A DNA stretch of 64,000 nucleotides from Aquilonibacter sp963703325 (GCA_963703325.1 OY969805.1:1302001-1366000); one strand, 5' to 3'; positions 43,700-52,405 are shown, counted from the first letter of the stretch. The notes: generated by a model from the sequence alone, not told the origin. Translations and numbers: made by a program.

Positions 43700-44047
43700 A
43701 TGAATAGACCTCTCGCAATTTTTCTCTCACCGATCGCGGCGACATTACTTCTGCTCGGCACACCGGCACCGGCAATGGCCGCGTCGACGTTCTACGGCAC
43801 CGTCATCCACGTCTCGGATAACAGCATCAAGGTCGAAGATACGCGGACGAAACAAACGCTCGCCTTCGAGATCGTCCCGCACTTCGACCAGCTCTTCTCC
43901 GCCGACGGCAAGACCACGTACCAAATGAAAGACATTCGCGCCGGTCGCTACGTCGGTGTCGTGTACGATCAAAAGTTCCTCGGCATGCGGCACGCCGACA
44001 AAGTCTATCTTCTCAACAACGCCAATCAACGCGTCGGCCAACCCTAG
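43700..44047 (+). CDS. Small secreted hypothetical protein
   Basis: The 115-residue product has a signal peptide (cut after AMA near residue 27) and a small beta-rich domain: TFYGTVIHVSDNSIKVEDTR, LAFEIVPHFDQLFS, DIRAGRYVGVVYDQKFLGMR. The pattern resembles OB-fold or DUF5666-like modules that follow a FxGxV-xx-V-x-x-x-x-I-x-V plan. It lies 13 bases after the ice-binding-like gene, so probably part of the same transcript. Confidence 0.6.
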   Translation: MNRPLAIFLSPIAATLLLLGTPAPAMAASTFYGTVIHVSDNSIKVEDTRTKQTLAFEIVPHFDQLFSADGKTTYQMKDIRAGRYVGVVYDQKFLGMRHADKVYLLNNANQRVGQP

Positions 44048-44614
44048 TTACGGTTGGAGAATAACGTTCGAAAAATCGATCGTACGTACAAGCGCGGCGC
44101 CCGCGTAGCCGCTAAGACGCAAAGGGAAGTGGTTGACCTTCGAAAGGTCAACCACTTCTAACGTTAACCCCGTATCGATCACGGAGTTGGTGGGAACCAG
44201 TGACACTTCGTCGGTCGGGACGCCGTCGATGATCGGCCCGTTGCCTTCGGAAACGACGCCTGCGGTGTCGGCGCCGTGCGTGAGAATGGCGCCGAAGCTC
44301 AACTGGTCGAGCGACGAGCCGCGAATCGTGGTCACTTGCGGATCGTGGAGTGAAAACGTCTTCTTGAACATGGCGGACACCCCGGATCCGCGGTGAGCGA
44401 CGACCGTTGTTCCACCGCTCCACACGACCGTCACGCCGGCGTTGGGTCCGCTAATGACGTGCATCGTAGCGCTCGACGGCTTGCGAAAGGTGTAGTCGAG
44501 AATCTCCTGCTGCGACTGCGCGCCGAGCTGCTCGGACACGGAAACTCGGGCGCTGTATCCCGTGATGCCCACCCATGCGAGCGCAAATGCCACCCAAGCC
44601 GCCGGCATTACCAT
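44048..44614 (-). CDS. Exported LolA-like hypothetical protein
   Basis: From the ATG at 44614 (a second at 44608 is equally good) the 188-residue protein has a signal (MPAAWVAFALAWVGITG) and a beta-rich mature part (EILDYTFRKPSSATMHVISG, GVTVVWSGGTTVVAHRGSG, TIDFSNVILQP). The ending and the mid-part resemble periplasmic proteins with the LolA/outer-membrane-lipoprotein-sorting fold, but that is a weak likeness. A perfect 14-bp hairpin lies in its coding sequence near the 3' end. It is convergent with the small secreted gene at 43700. Confidence 0.5.
   Translation of the reverse strand: MVMPAAWVAFALAWVGITGYSARVSVSEQLGAQSQQEILDYTFRKPSSATMHVISGPNAGVTVVWSGGTTVVAHRGSGVSAMFKKTFSLHDPQVTTIRGSSLDQLSFGAILTHGADTAGVVSEGNGPIIDGVPTDEVSLVPTNSVIDTGLTLEVVDLSKVNHFPLRLSGYAGAALVRTIDFSNVILQP
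44127..44157. terminator. Perfect 14-bp stem hairpin inside a coding region
   Basis: Arms 44127-44140 and 44144-44157 pair without mismatch around a three-base CGA loop. It is in the 3' part of the minus-strand gene and 80 bases beyond the end of the plus-strand gene at 44047. It could serve as a transcription terminator for the plus-strand run; no T-tract follows (only CTAAC), so this use is uncertain. Confidence 0.3.
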
Positions 44615-44731
44615 CAATATCACGTCAATAGTGTAAATCAAAATGCGGGCCGCCTTAATCGGGCATTCCATTATGTCGTGCCGCTACGAATCGCGGTAGG
44701 TTTAGGGATGCGCCCGAAGGAGGGCGTTGAT

Positions 44732-45580
44732 GTGCGTTCAGCTGTTGTACTTTCCGTGATCGTGGCCGTGGCCTCGCTTGCGATGTTTGCTGTCCCGTCG
44801 CGCGTAGACGCGCAGGTGTCGATCGGCATTTCGGTCGGCTTTGCGCCGCCGGCGTTGCCGCAATATTATCAGCCGGCTGCAACGCAACCGAACCTGATCT
44901 GGCAGCCCGGATACTGGGGCTACGGTGCAAGCGGATACTTTTGGATCCCGGGAGCGTGGGTCGCGGCGCCGCAAATCGGCCTGCTGTGGACGCCCGGTTA
45001 CTGGGGCTGGAATAACGGCCAATACCGCTTTTATGCGGGCTATTGGGGCCGAAGCGTCGGCTATTACGGCGGCATCAACTACGGTTACGGCTACTACGGA
45101 TCGGGTTACCGCGGTGGACGCTGGCAGGGCAACTCATTCCAGTACAACGCCTCGGTGACGAATGTGAACCGCTCGCTGTCGTCGCGGAACTACTACAGCG
45201 ATCCGGGCTCCTACGTGAATCAGAGCACGATCTCGCGCACGTCCTATAATGGCGGTGCGAAGGGCGTCGCCGCGCGTCCCAGCCAGGCGCAGATCGCCGT
45301 CGAACACCAGCGCACGTATCCGATGACGTCGGCGCAAACCGCGCACGTCGCGGTCGCGCAACAGAATCGCAGCTATCTTTCGAGTGTCAATCACGGCAGC
45401 CCGGGTCAGGTTGCCGCGCCGAAACCGCTCGCGGCGAACAATCATCCGGCCGGATATGCCGCGGCGAAGCCGCAACAACGTCCCGCGATGCAGCCGCAAC
45501 AGCGCGCTGCTCCTGCCGCAAAACCGCAGCAGCAACGCGCCGCTGCGCCAAAGCCGCACGGATCGCCGAAACCCGTCTGA
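44732..45580 (+). CDS. Secreted YXWGXW-repeat protein
   Basis: A GTG at 44732 is preferred because AAGGAGGG stands six bases upstream; an ATG at 44708 is the alternative. The 282-residue product has a signal peptide (cut near VDAQ), then repeats of the P-G-Y-W-G type (LIWQPGYWGYGASGYFWIPG, LLWTPGYWGWNNGQYRFYAG), a Gly/Tyr-rich stretch and a long Ala/Gln/Pro-rich tail. YXWGXW proteins are known in many bacteria without an assigned role. It is followed four bases later by the His-rich gene. Confidence 0.7.
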   Translation: MRSAVVLSVIVAVASLAMFAVPSRVDAQVSIGISVGFAPPALPQYYQPAATQPNLIWQPGYWGYGASGYFWIPGAWVAAPQIGLLWTPGYWGWNNGQYRFYAGYWGRSVGYYGGINYGYGYYGSGYRGGRWQGNSFQYNASVTNVNRSLSSRNYYSDPGSYVNQSTISRTSYNGGAKGVAARPSQAQIAVEHQRTYPMTSAQTAHVAVAQQNRSYLSSVNHGSPGQVAAPKPLAANNHPAGYAAAKPQQRPAMQPQQRAAPAAKPQQQRAAAPKPHGSPKPV

Positions 45581-45583
45581 ACC

Positions 45584-45928
45584 ATGGCACATAACGTTCA
45601 CGACGAGCACGAGCACAAGCACAGCGCCGGCTGCACGCATAAAAAGGTCCAGCACGACGGGCACGTCGATTATCTGCACGGCGGACACCTGCATCACGCC
45701 CACGAGGGTCACGTCGACGAGCACATGCTCGAAGTCTCGAGGTCAAACCCCAACGATTGCACGCCGTCGCATGCGTGCGGCGGTCACGATGGTGGTCATC
45801 AGCACGACGCGGACTGTGGCCACGACGCCGTACCGCACGACAACCACGCCGACTACTTGGTCAAGGGACACTTGCACCACGCGCACGAGACGCACTGCGA
45901 CGACCACGGGGAGTTATCGCTGATCTAG
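45584..45928 (+). CDS. Histidine-rich protein with internal duplication
   Basis: The 114-residue cytosolic protein has a very high share of His and Asp and is built of two copies: HSAGCTHKKVQHDGHVDYLH with GGHLHHAHEGHVDEH, and HDADCGHDAVPHDNHADYLV with KGHLHHAHETHCDDH. Each copy holds one GC-T/G-H or DCGH Cys and about ten His, so it could bind several Zn, Ni, Co or Cu ions. No metal transporter sits beside it. Spacing to the upstream gene is only four bases, so it is co-transcribed with the secreted YXWGXW protein. Confidence 0.7.
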   Translation: MAHNVHDEHEHKHSAGCTHKKVQHDGHVDYLHGGHLHHAHEGHVDEHMLEVSRSNPNDCTPSHACGGHDGGHQHDADCGHDAVPHDNHADYLVKGHLHHAHETHCDDHGELSLI

Positions 45929-45967
45929 TTCTTGCGGCCTGGCAGCCGGGCTGCTAGCGTAGGAAGC

Positions 45968-46903
45968 ATGAAGCGCGTTGCGATCCTTGACGATTATCAG
46001 AATGTTGCCCGCGAGATGGCCGATTGGTCGGTGCTCCACGGGCGCGCAACGCTAACCGTCTTCAACGATCATATCGCCGACGAAACGGCGCTTGTCGAAC
46101 GCCTCAAACCGTTCGACGTGCTGTGTGTGATGCGGGAACGAACGCCGCTCACGCGGCGTATCCTCGAACAGCTTCCAAATTTGCGGCTTATCGCATCGAC
46201 GGGCTCACGCAACGCATCGATCGACCTCGAAGCGGCACGCGAGCGCGGGATTGCGGTGACGCATACCGGATACATTTCGAGCCCGACCGTCGAACTGACG
46301 TGGGCCCTGATCCTTTCGAGTGCCCGCAGTATCGTTCAAGAAGCGAATTCTGTGCGGGCTGGTGGCTGGCAGACGTCGGTCGGTCGCGATCTCGAGGGGA
46401 CGACGCTGGGCGTTCTGGGCGTGGGAAACATCGGCTCGCGCGTCGCCCAGATCGCGTGCGCATTCGGCATGCACGTCATCGCATGGAGTCAGAATCTGGA
46501 CGAGCGGCGGGCCGCCGCTGCCGGTGCGCGGCTCGTTACGCGCGAGGAGTTGTTCCGGCGGTCCGACATTCTTTCGATCCATCTCGTGCTCAGCCCGCGC
46601 ACGCACGGGCTCGTCGGTGAAGCGGACGTTGCACTGATGAAACCGTCGGCGCGCTTGATCAATACCTCGCGCGGACCCATCGTCGATGAGCCGGCCTTGA
46701 TAGCGGCTTTGCGGGAGCGGAGAATTGCCGGCGCCGCCCTCGACGTCTTCAACGTCGAGCCGCTCCCCGCAGATCACCCGTTTCGTACGCTCGATAGCGT
46801 CCTGTGCACGCCGCATATCGGATACGTCACGCGCCGCGAATACGAGATCTTCTATCGGGACACGGTCGAGAATATCGTCGCGTGGCTGGACGGCGCGACC
46901 TGA
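45968..46903 (+). CDS. D-2-hydroxyacid dehydrogenase
   Basis: The ATG at 45968 gives 311 residues of the D-isomer-specific 2-hydroxyacid dehydrogenase family: GSRNASIDLEAARERGIAVT (substrate-site Gly/Ser), TLGVLGVGNIGSRVAQIACA (NAD loop), LVLSPRTHGLVG (Arg), and INTSRGPIVDEPALIAALRE followed by DVFNVEPLPADHPFR and CTPHIGYV with the catalytic Glu and His. It reduces a 2-keto acid with NADH or the reverse; substrate unknown. Starts upstream of ATG 45968 lack a ribosome-binding site. Confidence 0.85.
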   Translation: MKRVAILDDYQNVAREMADWSVLHGRATLTVFNDHIADETALVERLKPFDVLCVMRERTPLTRRILEQLPNLRLIASTGSRNASIDLEAARERGIAVTHTGYISSPTVELTWALILSSARSIVQEANSVRAGGWQTSVGRDLEGTTLGVLGVGNIGSRVAQIACAFGMHVIAWSQNLDERRAAAAGARLVTREELFRRSDILSIHLVLSPRTHGLVGEADVALMKPSARLINTSRGPIVDEPALIAALRERRIAGAALDVFNVEPLPADHPFRTLDSVLCTPHIGYVTRREYEIFYRDTVENIVAWLDGAT

Positions 46904-46954
46904 GCCACGGCCGCCCGCTTGCTGCGCGTCGTCGAAGTGGGCTACCATTCTGCT

Positions 46955-47914
46955 ATGGCCATCGCGACCTTACTCACAGCGCTTGGCGTGCTCTTGCCCG
47001 TGCTCTTCGTCGTGGGCTTGGGGTTTTGGGCGGGTTGGGCTAAGAAATTTAGCAGCGACCAGGTTGCGGGATTCAATGAGTTGGTCCTCGACTTTGCGTT
47101 TCCCGCGTTGCTGTTTGTTGCTATCGTCCGCGCATCGCGCGACGCGCTCTTTGCGGAACTGCCGTTCGTTCTCGCCTTGGTCGTTGCCGCGCTCGGGCTA
47201 TTCGTCGTGGTCGCCCTGACCGGCATTTTTGTGTTGCGTCATACGCTGGGCGCCGCGGCTATTCAATCGATCAGCGTCACATATTCCAATGCCTCGTTTG
47301 CCGGCATCCCGATTCTTACGCCATTGTTTGGGGCGGCAAGTCTGCTCACGATTGCTACCGCCGCGCTGATTTTCAACATCTTGCTCGTGCCGGTGACGGT
47401 CACCATGCTCGAATACGATCGGCAGCGCGCTGCCGGCGGAACCAAGCTCAGCCTCGCGGCGCTGGTCGGCCGCAGCGTCTCCGACAGCTTCAAGCGCCCC
47501 TACGTGTGGGCGCCGCTTCTCGCGACGATTCTCGTGTTGCTGGATGTGCGCGTACCGGCCGAGATTCAGAACATGCTCGAGCTCATCGCCTCGGCCACCG
47601 CGGGCCTCGCGCTGTTTGTCGCTGGGCTCATCCTCGCCGCGTATCGCGTCAAGTTTACGCCGCAGATACTTGGAAACACGGCGGTCAAGATGATCGTACA
47701 GCCCGTCCTCATGGCGCTCCTCGTCGCCGCGCTTGCGATCGCCAAGCCGGTCGGCAGCGAGGCGATCCTGATTTGCACGATCTCGACCGCGGTGATTTGC
47801 CCGATGTTGGCGGTGCGTTACAAAGTGTACGAAGCTGAGGCCGCCTCGACATTTCTGTTCACGACGGTTTCGATGGTCGTCGTTGTGCCGATCGCGATCG
47901 CACTAACGCGCTAA
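46955..47914 (+). CDS. AEC (auxin efflux carrier) family transporter
   Basis: The 319-residue membrane protein has about ten helices in two inverted halves (LTALGVLLPVLFVVGLGFWA, GFNELVLDFAFPALLFVAIV; AGLALFVAGLILAAYRVKFT, KMIVQPVLMALLVAALAIAK) and the NASFAGIPIL and VICTISTAVICPMLA segments of the AEC family. Members export or import dicarboxylates, amino acids and related anions. It follows the 2-hydroxyacid dehydrogenase on the same strand, so a hydroxy acid could be its cargo. Confidence 0.82.
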   Translation: MAIATLLTALGVLLPVLFVVGLGFWAGWAKKFSSDQVAGFNELVLDFAFPALLFVAIVRASRDALFAELPFVLALVVAALGLFVVVALTGIFVLRHTLGAAAIQSISVTYSNASFAGIPILTPLFGAASLLTIATAALIFNILLVPVTVTMLEYDRQRAAGGTKLSLAALVGRSVSDSFKRPYVWAPLLATILVLLDVRVPAEIQNMLELIASATAGLALFVAGLILAAYRVKFTPQILGNTAVKMIVQPVLMALLVAALAIAKPVGSEAILICTISTAVICPMLAVRYKVYEAEAASTFLFTTVSMVVVVPIAIALTR

Positions 47915-47915
47915 C

Positions 47916-48893
47916 GTGAATCGGCGGAGATTCGTCGCGACCGTCGGAGCGTCGGTCGCGGCTCGTGCCGTCGCAGGCTGCTCGAAACCGGGAGACCTGC
48001 AGCGTCTTCCTGCCGTGCCCGTGCCGCTCGCGTACGACGCGTCGGTTCGAGCGATTCGCGGGGTCATTGCGCGCGATGCTGCCGATGCGACGCTCGAGCG
48101 CGACGCATGGCCGCGCCTCTACGAGCACGGCGCGGCCGTCGAGAACGTCGTCCTCTTGTTTCACGGCTTTACCAATTGTCCGCAACAGTTCGATCTGCTC
48201 GCGCAGCGATTTTACGCGCGCGGCTGCAACGTCTACGTTCCGCGAATCCCGCGTCACGGGCTCAAAGACCGTCTGACGACGACGCTGGCGGATCTCACCA
48301 TCCCCGAGTTGGGGCGGTGCGTGCTCGATGCGTTCACCTACGCCCGAGGTCTCGGGCGCCGCGTAAGCTCGGTCGGCTTATCGCTAGGCGGCTCGATGTC
48401 GCTATGGCTCGCGCAGGCGATGCCGATCGATCTCGCGATAGCGGTTTCGCCGTTTCTGATGCCGATCCACATGCCGCGCGGCGTCGGTACGGTGGCGATG
48501 CACGCGCTCTACACGTTACCGAGCATGTACTGGTGGTGGGACCCGCGTGTCAAGCAAAACTGCCTTCCGATCTATGCCTATCCCGGGTTCCCGACCCATG
48601 CTTTGGCGGAGGTCACATTCTTCGGCGATAAGATCTTTGACTATGCGCACGGCAAACCGCTAGGAAAGGCGTGCATCCTGGTGACCAATGCCAACGAGAG
48701 CGCGGTCAACAACGCGGTTTCGCGCGAGCTGTTCGCGCAGTGGAATGCGAACGGCGCAAACTACTCCGAGGTCGTGTTGAGCGGGCTTGGACCGCCGCGC
48801 CACGACATCATCGATCCAACCACGTTTCCGCAAGCCAAGACGTTGGTCTATCCACGACTCGAAGCTATGGTGCTAGAAGGTCCTCGATACTGA
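47916..48893 (+). CDS. Alpha/beta hydrolase, predicted lipoprotein
   Basis: GTG at 47916 is one base after the preceding stop. The 325 residues start MNRRRFVATVGASVAARAVA with a lipobox ending at Cys22, then an alpha/beta-hydrolase fold: VVLLFHGFTNCPQQF (oxyanion loop), VYVPRIPRHGLKDRL, the nucleophile Ser156 in VGLSLGGSMSLW and a possible His in GPPRHDIID. It looks like a carboxylesterase anchored in a membrane. Its end overlaps the convergent molybdoenzyme gene by 29 bases. Confidence 0.8.
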   Translation: MNRRRFVATVGASVAARAVAGCSKPGDLQRLPAVPVPLAYDASVRAIRGVIARDAADATLERDAWPRLYEHGAAVENVVLLFHGFTNCPQQFDLLAQRFYARGCNVYVPRIPRHGLKDRLTTTLADLTIPELGRCVLDAFTYARGLGRRVSSVGLSLGGSMSLWLAQAMPIDLAIAVSPFLMPIHMPRGVGTVAMHALYTLPSMYWWWDPRVKQNCLPIYAYPGFPTHALAEVTFFGDKIFDYAHGKPLGKACILVTNANESAVNNAVSRELFAQWNANGANYSEVVLSGLGPPRHDIIDPTTFPQAKTLVYPRLEAMVLEGPRY

Positions 48894-50931
48894 CCGGAAG
48901 GTCGCGGACGCGCACGCCGGTTGCGTGATGGACGGCCGAGGTAATCGCCGCCGCGATTCCCGCAAGTCCGATTTCACCGACGCCGCGCGCACCCAGTGGG
49001 TTGAGGTCGTAGTCGGGATAGTCGAGGAAGGTGACGTCCATCGACGGGTGATCGGCGTTCGACGCGACGACGTAGTCGGCAAAGTTGCGATTCAACGGCG
49101 CCGCCGTCCGTGGGTCGTAACGCGTCGCTTCAAAGAGCGCCATGCCGACGCCGAACACGATCGCGCCTTCGATTTGATTGCGTGCCGTCTTGGGATTGAT
49201 GATCTTGCCGCCGTCGATCACGGTAACCACGCGCCGCACGCGCAGACGTGCGATTTCGGGCTGCCACGTCACTTCGACGAAGTGCGCGCCGAACGAGTGG
49301 CTCGATTTCTTCGGTTTATCGACGCCGAACGTGCCGTCCGAGCGGCCGTATCCGACGACCGTCTCCTCCGGCGCCGCGCTCTTACGTTTGCGCAGCGCAT
49401 CCTTACATGCCGCGATCGTCGGCGGAATGACGGAGGCGGTCGCCATCGATCCGCCGGACAGCGGGCCGGGGGGCAGCGACGAGTCACCGATCGAGACGCT
49501 GATGTGCCGCACGGGAATGCCGAGCGCATCGCTAGCGATTTGCGCCAGCATCGTATAGGTGCCGGTGCCGATGTCTTGCGTTGCGCAGAAGACGCGCGCG
49601 CTGTCGGAATCCAGTTCGACGCGCACCTCGCAGTCGAGACGGTCGGCAATCCATGAACACCCGGCCATGCCCCAACCGAGAATCATGCCGTCGCGCTGCA
49701 TCGAGCCGACGGCGGCGGTGCGTTGCTCCCAGCCGAACTTCTTGGCGCCGAGTTCGTAGCACTCACCGACGTGACACGACGTGAACGGGATGTTGCGACC
49801 CTCGTCGCGCTGCGGAACGTTGCGCAAACGCAAGGCGAGCGGATCCATATTCAGCGCGATGGCGAGTTCGTCAATTGCCGATTCGGTCGCAAAGAGGCCG
49901 GGCACGGCGCCGGGGCCGCGCATCGAGGTCGGCGAACCGACGTTGCGTTTGGCAAGACCACTGGTGACGCGCAAGTTCGGCACGCTATAGAAATAGGTCG
50001 TCGCTTCCGAGCAATTCTCGTCGTAGTCGTCGAGCATGTTGGTGTGATTGGTGGAATCGTGGAGCAGCGCGGTTAGGCGCCCGTCGGCATCGGCGCTGAT
50101 CCGGACGCGCTGTACGGTTTGCGGGCGATGCCCGACGTTCATGAACATCTGCTCGCGCGTAACGACAATCTTCACCGGTTGCCCCAACCGGCGCGCGGCA
50201 ACGGCCGCAAGCGGCGACTGCGCCCACGGCCACAATTTCCCGCCGAAGCCCGAACCCAAGTAATGCGTGAAGACGCGAACCTTGTCGAGCGAAACGCCGA
50301 GCATCTGCGCCAACACCCGCTGGTGATTCACGACGGCTTGCGAGGTCTCGTAGAGCGTGACCGAGTCGCCGTCCCACCAGGCGACGGTCGCATGCAGCTC
50401 GATCGGATTGTGCGTTTCCACCGGGGTGCGGTAGGTTTGATCGACCGTGATTGCCGATGCGGCGAAGGCTTTGTCGGGGTTGCCGCGGTGACTGCCGAGT
50501 GTACGTTCGCCTTCATCCGTCGTGATCGGCTCGTTGTGCACGGGGCCGGGCGCATACGTTACGTGCACGAACGCTGCGCCTTCGGTTGCCGCCTCGAGTG
50601 TTTGCGCGACCACCAGCGCGACGTATTGTCCGTAGTACTGCACGTCGTCGCCGGAAAGCGGCGCGCGATGCTCGTCGACGATCCCCGTCTTCAACGACGA
50701 GTCGTCGTGCGAATGCAGCGTGCCGATGTTGGTATGATCGAAGACCGCGACGACGCCGGGTACCCCGAGCGCATCGGCGGCGTCGACGCGCAGGACGCGT
50801 CCGGCGGCAATCGTGCTGCCGACCGGAACGCCGTAGAGCATGCCGTCAAGAATGCGATCCGAGGCGTAGTCGGCGGCGCCGGTAACCTTGAGCCGTCCTT
50901 CGATGCGATCGATCGGCGTGCCGACGCTCAT
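48865..50931 (-). CDS. paoC: Molybdenum aldehyde oxidoreductase, large subunit (PaoC/YagR-like)
   Basis: The ATG at 50931 overlaps the FAD-subunit stop (ATGA). The 688-residue protein has the xanthine-oxidase large-subunit layout: EGRLKVTGAADYASDRILDG, then GSGFGGKLWPWAQSPLAAVA, NVGSPTSMRGPGAVPGLFAT, ATQDIGTGTYTMLAQIASDA and the catalytic Glu653 in GARGVGEIGLAGIAAAI. It lacks the CO-dehydrogenase active-site loop with selenated Cys (AYxCSFR), so it belongs with aldehyde oxidases of PaoABC type. It would oxidise aldehydes, perhaps aromatic ones, with molybdopterin-cytosine-dinucleotide. Longer upstream frame (to 51522) overlaps the FAD gene and is not used. Confidence 0.85.
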   Translation of the reverse strand: MSVGTPIDRIEGRLKVTGAADYASDRILDGMLYGVPVGSTIAAGRVLRVDAADALGVPGVVAVFDHTNIGTLHSHDDSSLKTGIVDEHRAPLSGDDVQYYGQYVALVVAQTLEAATEGAAFVHVTYAPGPVHNEPITTDEGERTLGSHRGNPDKAFAASAITVDQTYRTPVETHNPIELHATVAWWDGDSVTLYETSQAVVNHQRVLAQMLGVSLDKVRVFTHYLGSGFGGKLWPWAQSPLAAVAARRLGQPVKIVVTREQMFMNVGHRPQTVQRVRISADADGRLTALLHDSTNHTNMLDDYDENCSEATTYFYSVPNLRVTSGLAKRNVGSPTSMRGPGAVPGLFATESAIDELAIALNMDPLALRLRNVPQRDEGRNIPFTSCHVGECYELGAKKFGWEQRTAAVGSMQRDGMILGWGMAGCSWIADRLDCEVRVELDSDSARVFCATQDIGTGTYTMLAQIASDALGIPVRHISVSIGDSSLPPGPLSGGSMATASVIPPTIAACKDALRKRKSAAPEETVVGYGRSDGTFGVDKPKKSSHSFGAHFVEVTWQPEIARLRVRRVVTVIDGGKIINPKTARNQIEGAIVFGVGMALFEATRYDPRTAAPLNRNFADYVVASNADHPSMDVTFLDYPDYDLNPLGARGVGEIGLAGIAAAITSAVHHATGVRVRDLPVSIEDLLAP

Positions 50932-51902
50932 GCCGTCACCTCGAGCAGCGCTTGCGTCAGGCAGTGTTTGGCAAGTTCGATCTTGAAGCCGTTCTCGCTC
51001 TGCGGGCGCGCATCGCGCAGCGCGATTTCGGCGGCCGCGCGAAACGTGTCGCGTGACGCGGCTTTGCCGCGCAACGCGGCTTCCGCCGCCGGCGCGCGCC
51101 ACGGAATCGTGCCGACGCCGCCGAGCGCGATGCGCACGTCGGCGATGGTCGAGCCGTCGAGTTGCACGGCGACCGCTGCCGAGGCGAGCGCGAACTCGTA
51201 GGACTGCCGGTCGCGCAGCTTGAGGTAGTGCGAGCGCCAGCCGGGCATCGGCGGCAGCGAGACGGCGACGATCAGCTCGCCGGATTGGAGCGAGGTTTCC
51301 CGCTGCGGTGTATCGGCCGGCAGCAGATAGAATGCGTCGATCGGAATCTTGCGCGACCCGGCCGCGCCGCGTACCTCGATCGTCGCTTCGAGTGCGGTGA
51401 GCGCGACGTTCTGGTCGGACGGATTGGTCGCGATGCAGTGATCGCTCGTGCCGAGCACCGCGAGATTGCGATTGAAGCCGGTGATCGCCGGACAGCCGCT
51501 GGCCGGCGCGCGTTTGTTGCACGCCGCGTGTGGATCGCGGAAGTAAATGCAGCGCGTGCGCTGCAGCAGGTTGCCGCCGGTCGTCGCCATGTTGCGAATC
51601 TGCGTGGTGGCGCCGGAGAGAATCGCTTCCGAAAGCACGCGATACTCGGAGCGCACGCGCGGATGGTGTGCGACGTCGCTGTTGGTAGCGAGCGCCCCGA
51701 GCACGAGACCGCCGCCGGGGGCCGCGTCGATCGTGCGCAGCGCCAGCCGATTGATCGCGATCACGCCCTCGGGCCGTTCGACATCCTGCCGCATCAGGTC
51801 GATCAGCGTCGTGCCGCCGGCGACGTAGTGCGCGGGTGCCACTTGTCGTGCCTGAAGCGCTTCGTCAATGTCAGCGACGCGCGTCATCGAGAAACGTCTC
51901 AC
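50928..51902 (-). CDS. paoB: Aldehyde oxidoreductase FAD/4Fe-4S subunit (PaoB/YagS-like)
   Basis: A GTG at 51902 overlaps the stop of the 2Fe-2S subunit gene (GTGA) and gives 324 residues. The FAD domain shows YVAGGTTLIDLMRQD and NMATTGGNLLQRTRCIYFRD. The four Cys at residues 118, 128, 137 and 156 (RTRC, ACNK, SGC and DHCIAT) match the extra 4Fe-4S cluster of PaoB-type subunits, which ordinary CoxM/XdhB subunits lack. This supports the PaoABC assignment. Confidence 0.85.
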   Translation of the reverse strand: MRRFSMTRVADIDEALQARQVAPAHYVAGGTTLIDLMRQDVERPEGVIAINRLALRTIDAAPGGGLVLGALATNSDVAHHPRVRSEYRVLSEAILSGATTQIRNMATTGGNLLQRTRCIYFRDPHAACNKRAPASGCPAITGFNRNLAVLGTSDHCIATNPSDQNVALTALEATIEVRGAAGSRKIPIDAFYLLPADTPQRETSLQSGELIVAVSLPPMPGWRSHYLKLRDRQSYEFALASAAVAVQLDGSTIADVRIALGGVGTIPWRAPAAEAALRGKAASRDTFRAAAEIALRDARPQSENGFKIELAKHCLTQALLEVTA

Positions 51903-52405
51903 GATGTCGCTTCCGAATGACGAACGGATTGGATCGCCGCGACGATGTTCTGATACGCACCGCAACGGCAGATGTTGCCGCTCATCGCTTCGGCGACGTC
52001 GGCATCATCGGGACCCCAGGGTTCCGAGAGCATCGCGGCCGCCGACATGAGTTGTCCCGGCGTGCAATACCCGCATTGATAACCGTCGTGCTCGAGAAAC
52101 GCGGCCTGCACGGGGTGCAGTTCGTCGCCCTTAGCCAGCCCTTCGATGGTGGTGATTTCGTCGCCGTCGTGCATGGCGACGAACGTGAGACACGAGAGCG
52201 TGCGTTGTCCGTTGATGTGGATCGTGCAGGCGCCGCACTGCCCGTGATCGCAGCCCTTTTTCGTTCCGGTCAGTCCGAGCGTTTCGCGCAGAAAGTCGAG
52301 CAGTGACGTGCGGCTATCGACGTCGGCTTGATAGAGCTCGCCGTTGATCATCAGCGAGGTCGGCAATCTCTCGCCGGCAAGAGGCTGCTGGTCTTTGACC
52401 GTCAT
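51899..52405 (-). CDS. paoA: Aldehyde oxidoreductase 2Fe-2S subunit (PaoA/YagT-like)
   Basis: From the ATG at 52405, 168 residues with both 2Fe-2S clusters: Cys52, 57, 60 and 72 in KKGCDHGQCGACTIHI and LSCLTF, and Cys111, 114, 146, 148 in GYQCGYCTPGQLMSA and SGNICRCGAY. PaoA-type proteins normally carry a Tat signal; here there is none, so this enzyme is probably cytosolic or the signal was lost. First gene of the three-gene operon, divergent from the transglutaminase gene across 80 bases. Confidence 0.87.
   Translation of the reverse strand: MTVKDQQPLAGERLPTSLMINGELYQADVDSRTSLLDFLRETLGLTGTKKGCDHGQCGACTIHINGQRTLSCLTFVAMHDGDEITTIEGLAKGDELHPVQAAFLEHDGYQCGYCTPGQLMSAAAMLSEPWGPDDADVAEAMSGNICRCGAYQNIVAAIQSVRHSEATS

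Noticed and set aside
50932..51522. N-terminal extension of the molybdoenzyme large subunit
   Set aside because: It overlaps the FAD-subunit gene on the same strand and is Arg-rich; the ATGA overlap at 50931 gives the family's normal start.
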